Source: Limnobaculum zhutongyuii (GTDB taxonomy: Bacteria > Pseudomonadota > Gammaproteobacteria > Enterobacterales > Enterobacteriaceae). Taken from it: DNA of 64,000 nucleotides. A program made the translations under genes and the position numbers. Shown piece after piece: positions 1 through 8,184 of the stretch (its first letter is position 1; each line of letters starts with the position of its first letter). Where the stretch lies: NCBI RefSeq assembly GCF_004295645.1, contig NZ_CP034752.1:1240001-1304000 (forward strand). The letters are read 5' to 3'. The notes beneath the pieces were generated by a model, which was not told the origin of the DNA, searched no databases, and saw only the letters and a program-made list of their open reading frames with translations.

Positions 1-1
1 G

Positions 2-1069
2 GATATGGCCACCTTACTGGATAACGCCATGAACATTGGCAAAATGAATTTCAAAATCATGGCGATCCTTGACCATGGTGAAACCAGCATTTATGGCGAT
101 CCTACGCCAACATCGGTTAACGTTAAATCGGTTGCCGGTAAAGCGATTCTGATTTCGGGTCATGACCTGAAAGACCTGCAAATGCTGTTGCAACAAACAG
201 AAGGCACCGGTATCAATATCTATACCCATGGAGAAATGCTCCCAGCTCATGGCTATCCTGAACTGCGCAAATATAAGCATCTGGTGGGTAACTACGGCAG
301 CGGCTGGCAAAATCAGCAAACCGAGTTTGCGAAATTCCCTGGCCCTATCGTGATGACCTCAAACTGTATTATCGACCCTAATCCGGGTAATTACATTGAT
401 CGTATCTGGACTCGCAGCATTGTTGGCTGGCCGGGTGCAAAACATCTTGAAGGTGATGATTTCAGCGCCATCATTAATCAGGCTCAGTCACTGGCAGGTT
501 TCCCTTATAGCGAAATCGAACACTTAATCACCGTTGGCTTTGGTCGTCAGACTCTGCTCAATGCCGCAGATACCGTGATTGATTTAGTGTCACAGAAAAA
601 ATTGCGCCATGTTTTCCTGGTTGGTGGCTGTGATGGTAGCCGCGGTGAACGTAGTTATTACACCGATTTTGCCCGCAGCGTGCCACAAGATTGCCTGATT
701 ATGACGCTGGCCTGTGGTAAGTACCGCTTTAACAAACTGGACTTTGGCACACTGGAAGGGTTGCCTCGTTTACTGGATGTCGGTCAATGTAATGATGCAT
801 ATTCAGCCATCATGCTGGCGGTTAAGCTGTCTGAAAAACTGGGTTGTACCGTCAATGATCTACCGCTGACACTGGTACTTTCATGGTTTGAACAAAAAGC
901 TATCGTCATCTTGCTGACCTTGCTAGCTTTGGGGGTTAAAGATATCTACACCGGTCCAACGGCTCCGGGCTTCCTGACGGATAACCTGTTAAACGTACTG
1001 AAAGAGAATTTTGGTATGCGTTCTATTACTACTGTAGAACAAGATATCAACGAAATTCTGGCTGCCTGA
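2..1069 (+). CDS. hcp: Hydroxylamine reductase / hybrid cluster protein Hcp (3' part; 5' end outside window)
   Basis: Hcp is a cytoplasmic enzyme with a [4Fe-2O-2S] hybrid cluster; it acts on hydroxylamine and, in E. coli, nitric oxide, with electrons from Hcr. Reading frame is open from the first bases, so the N-terminal third of the roughly 550-residue protein lies outside the window. All eight expected cluster ligands are visible in order: His in SGHDL, Glu in HGEML, Cys in TSNCII, Cys in GGCDG, Cys in ACGKY, Cys in GQCND, and Glu and Lys in WFEQKA. The N-terminal Cys motif for the second cluster cannot be checked. hcr follows after 61 bp on the same strand, as in the E. coli hcp-hcr operon, which is controlled by FNR and NsrR; the promoter is outside the window. 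Confidence 0.96.
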   Translation, partial: DMATLLDNAMNIGKMNFKIMAILDHGETSIYGDPTPTSVNVKSVAGKAILISGHDLKDLQMLLQQTEGTGINIYTHGEMLPAHGYPELRKYKHLVGNYGSGWQNQQTEFAKFPGPIVMTSNCIIDPNPGNYIDRIWTRSIVGWPGAKHLEGDDFSAIINQAQSLAGFPYSEIEHLITVGFGRQTLLNAADTVIDLVSQKKLRHVFLVGGCDGSRGERSYYTDFARSVPQDCLIMTLACGKYRFNKLDFGTLEGLPRLLDVGQCNDAYSAIMLAVKLSEKLGCTVNDLPLTLVLSWFEQKAIVILLTLLALGVKDIYTGPTAPGFLTDNLLNVLKENFGMRSITTVEQDINEILAA

Positions 1070-1083
1070 TTCGTCATTACCCC

Positions 1084-1109
1084 GTGGAGGTGAGCTTTCT
1101 CACCTCCAC
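1084..1109 (+). other. Intercistronic hairpin between hcp and hcr
   Basis: An 11-bp perfect inverted repeat (GTGGAGGTGAG / CTCACCTCCAC) with a 4-base loop sits 15 bp after the hcp stop. It lacks a run of T afterwards, so it is more likely a processing or stability hairpin that lowers hcr relative to hcp than a full terminator. Confidence 0.55.
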
Positions 1110-1130
1110 CTTATAAATCGAGTTTACCGT

Positions 1131-2138
1131 ATGACAATGCCAACAACTCTTTGTCCTAATGCTATGCAGATACACAGTATCCGGCAAGAAACCGCCGATG
1201 TCTGGACGCTGGAACTCATTGCGCAGGACTTCTATCCCTATCTTCCCGGCCAGTATGCGTTGGTTAGTATTCGCAATAGTGACAGTACCCTCAGAGCCTA
1301 TACTATCTCTTCGTCTCCCGGATTAAGCCGATTCATTACCTTAACCGTGCGTACATTACCCGGAGGTGAAGGTTCCACCTGGTTAACTCAGGAAGTCAAA
1401 CCCGGCAATACCCTGTGGCTTTCTGACGCTCAGGGCGAGTTTACCTGCGCTAAAGTAACAGACAAACGTTATCTGATGCTGGCCGGTGGCTGCGGCGTGA
1501 CGCCAATTATGTCAATGACTCGTTGGCTATTGGCCAATCAACCCGAAAGCAATCTGATTGTTTTTTATAATGTGCGAACTCCGGCAGATGTGATATTTGC
1601 TCAGGAGTGGCAGCAATTAGTTCAACGTTATCCGAGTCAACTTACCTTGTATCTGATGGCTGAACATCAGGCAAATGAGGGCTATCTGTCTGGTCGCATC
1701 TCACAAGAACTGATCGCTGAAAAAGTCAGTGATATTAATGCCCGTACCGTCATGACCTGTGGCCCTGCGGTCTATATGGAGCAGGTAGAAGCTATCAGCT
1801 ATGCGTTAGGCGTCAGCCGTGAACGTTTTCATAAAGAACAGTTTCATACTGCTGCCGAGTGCATTACCGGTAATGAACCAATGCTAAATATTTCGGTGGT
1901 TCACACTAACCAGCAGTTTACTGCACCGGTAGGTACCACCCTGCTATACGCGCTGGAACAAAATAAAGTACCGGTTATTGCCGCCTGTCGTTCCGGGGTA
2001 TGTGGTTCATGCAAAACCCTCATCGTTAAAGGTCATTACACCACCACCAGCCAAATGAGCCTGACGGAAGATGAAATCGCCCAAGGTTATGTGCTGGCCT
2101 GTAGTTGTCAGTTAACCGGAGATGTTGAAGTAGCCTGA
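1131..2138 (+). CDS. hcr: NADH oxidoreductase Hcr
   Basis: Hcr passes electrons from NADH to Hcp. The 335-residue protein has an FAD-binding domain (residues about 12-110, RAYTISS flavin motif near 65-71), a nucleotide-binding domain (GGCGVTPIMSM near 122-132, CGPAVYM near 209-215) and a C-terminal plant-type [2Fe-2S] domain with the CRSGVCGSC cluster motif and a further Cys in VLACSC. The N-terminus MTMPT matches the E. coli protein, which supports this start. It is 13 residues longer than the E. coli protein. Second gene of the hcp-hcr operon. Confidence 0.95.
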   Translation: MTMPTTLCPNAMQIHSIRQETADVWTLELIAQDFYPYLPGQYALVSIRNSDSTLRAYTISSSPGLSRFITLTVRTLPGGEGSTWLTQEVKPGNTLWLSDAQGEFTCAKVTDKRYLMLAGGCGVTPIMSMTRWLLANQPESNLIVFYNVRTPADVIFAQEWQQLVQRYPSQLTLYLMAEHQANEGYLSGRISQELIAEKVSDINARTVMTCGPAVYMEQVEAISYALGVSRERFHKEQFHTAAECITGNEPMLNISVVHTNQQFTAPVGTTLLYALEQNKVPVIAACRSGVCGSCKTLIVKGHYTTTSQMSLTEDEIAQGYVLACSCQLTGDVEVA

Positions 2139-2363
2139 TATTTTGGGCTATCAATAATATCCCTCTATAGCCGGTCAGATCACAGAGTATTAATACTTTA
2201 GATTCTGGCTGGCGATCCATTTTCAAGCACCTTTTTGTAACACCACACCCAGCGCTTAGTTTTTGCTATTCCCCTGAAAATCTAACTATTTCTTCTTTCT
2301 TATGCTACCCTTCACAACAGATAACAATTTATTAACCTAATAAAAACATATCAGGGCCACGCT

Positions 2364-3824
2364 ATGACGCCACAACGTATATTAATCCTCGGAGCCAGCG
2401 GATATATCGGGCAAAACCTTATCCCCTATCTGACAGCGCAGGGGCATCATGTCACTGCGGCAGCACGACGTATTGAGTGGCTGAAAGAGCAGCAAATCCC
2501 TAATGTTAACTGCCAGTATGTCGATTTGTTTAAACCAGAAACTATCGCTCCTGCACTGGATAACATTGATGTGGTCTACTATCTGGTTCACAGCATGGGC
2601 GAAAAAGCTGACTTTTTGTATAGCGAAAAAATGGCCGCGCAAAACCTGCAACAGGCCTTAAAACAATCCGCGGTAAAACAGATTGTCTTTTTAGGGGCCA
2701 TACAGCCGAAAGAGAGTGTCTCTTCTCAACACTTACTGGCGCGCCAAATCACCGGTGATACATTACGTGACAGTGGCATTCCGGTAACTGAGCTACGAGC
2801 AGGAATCATCATTGGTGCTGGTTCTGCCGCCTTTGAAGTGATGCGCGACATGGTATATAGCCTGCCAATTCTTACGCCGCCACGCTGGGTTCGCTCCAAA
2901 TCGTCACCAGTCGCGTTGGAAAACTTGCTGGTCTATTTATCTGAAATTATTAATTATCCTTCATCAGAAAACCGAATCTTTGACGTTGCCGGACCGGAAT
3001 ACATCAGCTACCAGAATATGTTTGAGCGCTTTATTAAAATCACCGCCAAAAAACGCTGGATTATCCCTATTCCACTGCCAACGCAGCTGATTTCTGTATA
3101 TTGGTTGAATATGATTACCACTGTTCCAACCACTACCGCTAAGGCCCTGATTGAAGGTTTAAAACATAACCTACCGGCAGACGCCGAGCCTTTACAGCAG
3201 CTGATTCCACAAAAATTGATCAACTATGATGAAGCCGTTATCAGTACCATGCATAAAGAGCAGTCAGCGGTAAACTCTGCCGATTGGGGATACGACCCCG
3301 AAGCCAGAGCTCGTTGGCGGCCTGGCTATGCTTTCTATCCTAAACATGCTGGCTATAGCATAAAAACCAAGGCCAGTGCAGAAAGCCTGTGGCAGGTTAT
3401 TCAACAGATTGGCGGCAAAGATGGTTACTTCTACGCAAACTATCTGTGGAATATCCGTGGCTGGATGGACGATCTGATTGGAGGAGATAAACGCTATGGC
3501 AGGCCGGATAAGGAACAACTGGCGATAGGCGACCACGTTGACTCATGGCGAGTTATTTCCATCAAACCGTTGCGTCAGTTAGCCATGTTATTTGGCATGA
3601 AAGCTCCCGGACTAGGCCGGTTAACACTGAGTATCAATGATAATAAACAGTTCAGAGAGTTGGACGTTCGCGCCTGGTGGCACCCTGCGGGCTTCGGTGG
3701 ACTACTGTACTGGTTTGTGATGATGCCTGCTCATCTGTTCATATTTAAAGGAATGGCAAAGCGAATCGCCTGGCTGGCTGAACAGTTAGATAAGCAGTCT
3801 GACACCGAAAAAGATCGTTCTTAA
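2364..3824 (+). CDS. ybjT: SDR-family NAD(P)-binding protein YbjT (NAD-dependent epimerase + DUF2867)
   Basis: The N-terminal half is an atypical short-chain dehydrogenase/reductase fold with the glycine-rich nucleotide loop GASGYIG at residues 9-15 and a YYLVHSM strand. The C-terminal part (from about residue 325) resembles DUF2867, a START-like region. At 486 residues it is close to the E. coli YbjT length. The physiological substrate is not established. In E. coli ybjT also sits between the hcp-hcr region and amiD, and that context is kept here without poxB and ltaE. It converges on amiD with a shared hairpin between the two genes. Confidence 0.9.
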   Translation: MTPQRILILGASGYIGQNLIPYLTAQGHHVTAAARRIEWLKEQQIPNVNCQYVDLFKPETIAPALDNIDVVYYLVHSMGEKADFLYSEKMAAQNLQQALKQSAVKQIVFLGAIQPKESVSSQHLLARQITGDTLRDSGIPVTELRAGIIIGAGSAAFEVMRDMVYSLPILTPPRWVRSKSSPVALENLLVYLSEIINYPSSENRIFDVAGPEYISYQNMFERFIKITAKKRWIIPIPLPTQLISVYWLNMITTVPTTTAKALIEGLKHNLPADAEPLQQLIPQKLINYDEAVISTMHKEQSAVNSADWGYDPEARARWRPGYAFYPKHAGYSIKTKASAESLWQVIQQIGGKDGYFYANYLWNIRGWMDDLIGGDKRYGRPDKEQLAIGDHVDSWRVISIKPLRQLAMLFGMKAPGLGRLTLSINDNKQFRELDVRAWWHPAGFGGLLYWFVMMPAHLFIFKGMAKRIAWLAEQLDKQSDTEKDRS

Positions 3825-3830
3825 TCCTGT

Positions 3831-3856
3831 CTGCCGCTTCTTTTCCGAAGCGGCAG
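3831..3856. terminator. Hairpin between convergent ybjT and amiD
   Basis: A 10-bp perfect inverted repeat (CTGCCGCTTC / GAAGCGGCAG) with a 6-base loop fills the short gap between two convergent genes. T-runs on either side are weak, so termination would be inefficient or factor-assisted. Confidence 0.5.
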
Positions 3857-3860
3857 CTCA

Positions 3861-4700
3861 TCAGGAGCGATATTTTTCTAACAAAGCATCAAGAATAGCT
3901 AAGGTTTCGGCATCCGGAATACCTGAGTAGTCAGCCTGACGGAAATGCATCTGAAATGCCTTTACTACCCTGCGGGTTTCATCATCCAACATCCCAGTTA
4001 AAGGTACCTGATAACCATAGCGATTCAGGTTATTTTGCAGTACGGCAATATCAGTAGTTATCTCCAATTGACGAATAGCCAGATAGTGAGTGACTCGTTT
4101 GGCATCCGGCCACGCGCCAATTCCCGCCTGTGCCAGTTTTTGCCATGGAAACAGCGGACCAGGATCAACCTTACGCTGAGGAGAAATATCACTGTGCCCC
4201 AGCACGTTCTCAGGCTTAATCTGATTACGTTTGATTATGTCATCCGATAACGTAATCAGTAACGCAATCTGTTCATCGGTATAGGGCTCCCAGCGCCGTT
4301 CAGTACCCACCTTGTGATAGCCCGGATTAACTAATTCAATTCCTATCGAAGTATCATTCAAATTCATTCGACCACGCCAAAAGCTGGCCCCGGCATGCCA
4401 GGCTCTACGATCTTCAGGTACCAGCTGTAACACGACGGGTTTACCCGATATCTCATCCGGCAGCGGATTGATCAGATAATGCACACTGACATTTTCTCCC
4501 GTCAGCACGGTTAATGAGTTCGCTTCATCTTCCGCCGTATAATGGAAAATCAAAAAATTAACCCGAGGCTCATTACCCAACGCGGCATGACTGTCATCTA
4601 CCCAATAATTTCCGCGCTCGTGAACAGAACCGCAGCCTGAAAACAGTCCTGCTATCACAAATAGCATAAGAAAATAGATAACACGCCCGTACCTGAACAT
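3861..4700 (-). CDS. amiD: N-acetylmuramoyl-L-alanine amidase AmiD (outer-membrane lipoprotein)
   Basis: AmiD is a zinc amidase that removes peptides from MurNAc or anhydro-MurNAc at the inner face of the outer membrane. Visible features are a lipoprotein signal ending in LFSGC, an amidase_2 domain with zinc-site segments FLIFHYTA, HYLINP and LGHSDISP, the typical RRAWHAG and NDTSIGIELVN motifs, and a C-terminal PG_binding_1 domain from about residue 210. Start chosen at 4700 (MFRYGR) because AAGG lies 7 bases upstream and the signal peptide is then of normal length; a longer reading to 4730 exists. Length 279 residues against 276 in E. coli. Confidence 0.93.
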   Translation of the reverse strand: MFRYGRVIYFLMLFVIAGLFSGCGSVHERGNYWVDDSHAALGNEPRVNFLIFHYTAEDEANSLTVLTGENVSVHYLINPLPDEISGKPVVLQLVPEDRRAWHAGASFWRGRMNLNDTSIGIELVNPGYHKVGTERRWEPYTDEQIALLITLSDDIIKRNQIKPENVLGHSDISPQRKVDPGPLFPWQKLAQAGIGAWPDAKRVTHYLAIRQLEITTDIAVLQNNLNRYGYQVPLTGMLDDETRRVVKAFQMHFRQADYSGIPDAETLAILDALLEKYRS

Positions 4701-4958
4701 AACCTGACCTTTTACATTAACCATTAACATTTAGCCGATAGTATAAAATAATATTTTATCTTTTAATAAGTTAACTTTTTCTATCTTTAACACCTTGTAT
4801 TCAGAAGAGTATCCAACCAATTCGGATACATATGAGATGCTATTCTTTTTTTGTTGCGATAAATATCAAAAAAGCCTCTATTTTAGCTACCAAAGCAGGC
4901 TGAAACCTGATTTACTTAGGGCAATTTTGTAATCGCCACCGTTTGAGAAAGGACTCTA

Positions 4959-5603
4959 ATGACGCTCTTCTTACAAAACTGTTTAACGTTTCCGGTTATT
5001 ATTTTCAGCGGCCTGTTACTTATCGTCCTGTTTTACTGGATATGCGCCTCTTTTGGCCTGCTGGATATCGACATTCTCAATATTGATGGTATCGACGCCG
5101 ATATTGATGCCGGTGATATTTCCGGCATGGCGGGTTGGATGACTAAACTCGGTCTGGCGGGTATTCCCCTTACTATCATTATCACCTTCATTACCTTAAT
5201 CGGCTGGCTACTCAGTTATTTCACTGTCCATCTGATGCTGCGTTTTATTGAAACAGACATTCTCCGCTATCTGCTGGGAACCATAGCGCTGTTTCTCATC
5301 GGTTTTATTGCCCTGCTTGTCACCTCTTTTCTGTTGAGACCTTTACAGCCCAAATTAGCCAAAATGAAACAGGGGCAAGGGGTTAAAAATCTGATTGGCA
5401 AAGTTGCCGAAGTGCGTTCTTCCGTAGTAACCGAACAGCGTGGAGAAGCCTTGATGGAAGACGGCGGCGCCGGTCTGATATTGCAAATTCGAGCACCGCA
5501 AGATGCCGACATTGCCAGAGGAGATCGCGTGGTGTTGATCAGTTACGACGCAGCAACCAACAGTTATCACGTCGTCAGCGAACTTGAATTTAATCGGCTA
5601 TAA
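4959..5603 (+). CDS. OB-fold membrane protein, YqiJ-like
   Basis: A 214-residue protein with three predicted transmembrane stretches (about 10-35, 65-90 and 105-130) and a soluble C-terminal half (about 135-214) of NfeD/OB-fold type (GKVAEVRSS, ARGDRVVLISYD). This layout matches YqiJ, which in E. coli is encoded just before the flotillin YqiK. NfeD/OB-fold proteins are known partners of flotillin/SPFH proteins and are thought to help assemble or localise them in the membrane. Sequence identity to E. coli YqiJ appears low, so no symbol is assigned. Good ribosome binding site (AAAGGA). First gene of the flotillin block. Confidence 0.82.
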   Translation: MTLFLQNCLTFPVIIFSGLLLIVLFYWICASFGLLDIDILNIDGIDADIDAGDISGMAGWMTKLGLAGIPLTIIITFITLIGWLLSYFTVHLMLRFIETDILRYLLGTIALFLIGFIALLVTSFLLRPLQPKLAKMKQGQGVKNLIGKVAEVRSSVVTEQRGEALMEDGGAGLILQIRAPQDADIARGDRVVLISYDAATNSYHVVSELEFNRL

Positions 5604-5803
5604 AACAGAAAACATCTTAATAACCTGTTACAGGAACATCTTATTTATCCATTGGATTCCTGTGCATTTCTTGTGCCAGTTTATTGTATCTAATCAGTAG
5701 TATAAAAATCCCCTGCTCAACTCAGGGATGAACAAAAGTAACTTAAGGCCACGTGAGACGGTAATTAACCAGTCAACAGCCTGAATAACATGGAGAAACA
5801 CCT

Positions 5804-7981
5804 ATGGCTATGGCAGAACTAATGCCGTTCTTAACCATTGTTGCAGTGATTATTGTTGCAATTCTGGGCCTGTTTGGACTGTTCAAAGCGTTTTATATCA
5901 AAGTGCCACAAGGAACAGCTCTGATCGTCAACGATATGTCATCACAGCCGAAGGTTCACTTCACTGGTGCGTTAGTTTACCCAGTTATCTACAAGAAAGA
6001 GTTTATGCGTATCTCTTTACTGACGCTGGAAGTTGACCGTCGCGGTAAAGATGGCCTGATCTGTAAAGACAACCTGCGTGCTGACATTACTGTCGCTTTC
6101 TACTTGCGGGTTAATGAAACGACTGAAGACGTATTAAAAGTTGCTAAAGCCATTGGTGTCGATCGGGCTTCCGATCATCAGGCAGTCAGTACCCTGTTTA
6201 GCGCCAAATTCTCTGAAGCGCTAAAAACGGTAGGTAAGCAGTTTGAACTGGCAAAACTGTTTGAAGATCGCCAGAACTTTCGCGACCGTATCGTAGACGT
6301 TATCGGTAAAGATCTGAACGGCTATGCATTAGAAGATGTCGCCATTGACTATCTGGAACAAACGCCGAAAAGCTCCCTTGATCCAAATAATATCTTCGAC
6401 TCCGAAGGTATTCGTAAAATTACTGAAATTACCGCCATTCACAATATCGAAACTAACCAGAAAGAGCGCGATCAGGAACTGGCGATTAAAAAGAAAAACG
6501 TGGAAACCCGCGAAGCCAGCCTGGCACTTGAACGCCAGCAGGCTGATGCGGAAGCTCGCCAACAGCGTGAAATCGAAAGTATTCGTGCCCGCGAAGCGGC
6601 TGAAACTCTGCGTGTAAAAGAAGAAGAGCGTTTAAAAGCGGAGCAGGCTCGTATTCAAACTCAGCAAGAAATCGAGATCCGCGAAGAGAACCGCCTGCGT
6701 GAAGTTGAAGTTGCACAGCAAAACCGTACTCGTGCCGTCACCATTGAAATCGAAAAAGTGACTCGCGCGAAAGATCTGGAAATCGTCTCCCGTGAGCGGG
6801 AAGTTGAGTTACAGCGTATTGAAAAAGAGAAAGCGCTGGAAGAAGAGCGGAAGAATATTGCCAACGTTATTCGTGAACGTGTCGCGGTAGAAAAGACCGT
6901 CGCTCAGGAAGAAGAACGTATTAAAGAAGTTCGTATGGTTTCTGATGCTGACCGTCAGAAGCAAGTCACCATTATTCAGGCACAGGCAGAAGCCGAGCAA
7001 GAGCTGGTGCGCCAGGTTAAGCAAGCCGAAGCAGATGAAAACAGCGCCAAACACAAAGCGCTGGAAATCAGCACCATGGCTCAGGCTGAACTGGAAGCCG
7101 CCGCGAAACAGGCCGAAGCCAAAAAACGTATGGCTGAAGGTATTGAAGCGGAACAAGCGGCTCTGGGCTTAGCTGAAGCGCGGGTTCGTCAGGCTCAGGC
7201 CGAAGCTGAAGAGAAAGAAGGCTTAGTGCAGGCTAATGTCACCGCTGAAAAACTGCTGGCCGAAGCGCGTGGTAATCAGGAAAAAGGTTTGGCACAGGCT
7301 CGTATTCAGGAAGCTCAGGCTGCCGCCTCTGAGAAACAAGGTCTGGCAGAAGCCAAAGTACTGGAAGAGAAACTGACGGCTCAGGCTCGCGGTGATGAAC
7401 AACAGGCGCTGGCCAAAGAGAAGCTGGGCCTGGCGGATGCTAAAGTGCTGGAAGAGAAACTGGCAGCACAAGCCCGGGGTGAAGGCCAGTTAGGTTCAGC
7501 ACAGGCAGAAGTCGTTCGTCAGCGCCTGAAAGCTGAAGCAGATGGTTTGACCGATAAATTTACCGCTATGGGTAACCTTAATACTACCGCTCGCGAGCAC
7601 GAAGAGTTCCGTATGCAGCTTGAAAAACACTTCGAGCAGGCAATGGCCTCTATTGCTGCAAATAAAGAGATCGCCAGAGAGCAGGCCGATGTTCTGGCTG
7701 CGGCATTAAGCAAAACCAATATTGATATCGTGGGTGGTGACGGTAGCTTCTTTAATACCTTCTCCAAAGTGCTCAGCGTTGGTAAAGCCATTAATGGCGT
7801 AGTCGATAAGAGCCCACTGGTACAAGACGTGGTTCAAAAGCTGATGAGCAGCAAAGAAGGACAAAAGCTGGATCTGGAAAGTCTGCTGCAAAATCCGGAA
7901 GTTCGCGATTTAATTCAGCAGTTCACCGCGGCCAGAAATCTACCGACGGTTACACCAGGCTCTCGCTCTATTGAAGAGTAA
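5804..7981 (+). CDS. Flotillin/SPFH-family protein, YqiK-like, with extended coiled coil
   Basis: A 725-residue protein with one N-terminal transmembrane segment (about 7-30), an SPFH/band-7 domain (about 35-205), a very long charged coiled coil (about 210-610, rich in Glu, Gln, Ala and Arg) and a C-terminal region (610-725). Flotillins form membrane-bound oligomeric cages or microdomains that recruit and stabilise other membrane proteins. E. coli YqiK is about 550 residues, so this coiled coil is markedly longer; part of the extra length is an imperfect repeat of LAEAKVLEEKL / LADAKVLEEKL units near residues 520-560. It follows the OB-fold partner and precedes the large AAA ATPase. A strong terminator follows directly. 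Confidence 0.88.
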   Translation: MAMAELMPFLTIVAVIIVAILGLFGLFKAFYIKVPQGTALIVNDMSSQPKVHFTGALVYPVIYKKEFMRISLLTLEVDRRGKDGLICKDNLRADITVAFYLRVNETTEDVLKVAKAIGVDRASDHQAVSTLFSAKFSEALKTVGKQFELAKLFEDRQNFRDRIVDVIGKDLNGYALEDVAIDYLEQTPKSSLDPNNIFDSEGIRKITEITAIHNIETNQKERDQELAIKKKNVETREASLALERQQADAEARQQREIESIRAREAAETLRVKEEERLKAEQARIQTQQEIEIREENRLREVEVAQQNRTRAVTIEIEKVTRAKDLEIVSREREVELQRIEKEKALEEERKNIANVIRERVAVEKTVAQEEERIKEVRMVSDADRQKQVTIIQAQAEAEQELVRQVKQAEADENSAKHKALEISTMAQAELEAAAKQAEAKKRMAEGIEAEQAALGLAEARVRQAQAEAEEKEGLVQANVTAEKLLAEARGNQEKGLAQARIQEAQAAASEKQGLAEAKVLEEKLTAQARGDEQQALAKEKLGLADAKVLEEKLAAQARGEGQLGSAQAEVVRQRLKAEADGLTDKFTAMGNLNTTAREHEEFRMQLEKHFEQAMASIAANKEIAREQADVLAAALSKTNIDIVGGDGSFFNTFSKVLSVGKAINGVVDKSPLVQDVVQKLMSSKEGQKLDLESLLQNPEVRDLIQQFTAARNLPTVTPGSRSIEE

Positions 7982-7990
7982 TTAATCAGG

Positions 7991-8030
7991 CTGGCTACCG
8001 TAGTATTTACGGTAGCCAGTTATTTTTTAA
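7991..8030 (+). terminator. Rho-independent terminator after the flotillin gene
   Basis: A 12-bp perfect stem (CTGGCTACCGTA / TACGGTAGCCAG) with a 5-base loop, followed by a T-rich run (TTATTTTTT). It separates transcription of the OB-fold/flotillin pair from the downstream ATPase gene. Confidence 0.85.
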
Positions 8031-8032
8031 CG

Positions 8033-8076
8033 TTAACTAAGATAAGCCGTTTATTTAATCGATTTATCTTAGTTAA
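8033..8076. promoter_or_regulatory. 13-bp inverted repeat in the leader region of the AAA ATPase gene
   Basis: The arms at 8033-8045 and 8064-8076 (TTAACTAAGATAA / TTATCTTAGTTAA) are a perfect 13-bp inverted repeat with an 18-base AT-rich spacer, about 110 bp upstream of the ATPase start. It could be an operator for a dimeric regulator or a second hairpin; the sequence alone does not decide. It matches no operator I recognise. Confidence 0.5.
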
Positions 8077-8184
8077 TTTCTCCGAATTCTATAATGGCGC
8101 TTCACCCTACAGGACGTTTGCCATCATACGGAACAGTGACTAACGCGACGCAAGCAAACATTGATCAAGGGAACGTTAAACGCC

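Noticed and set aside
6329..7891. Several minus-strand and alternative-frame ORFs of 60-115 codons across the flotillin gene
   Set aside because: They mirror the repetitive GAA/CAG-rich coiled-coil coding sequence; products are low-complexity Phe/Leu-rich and lack ribosome binding sites.
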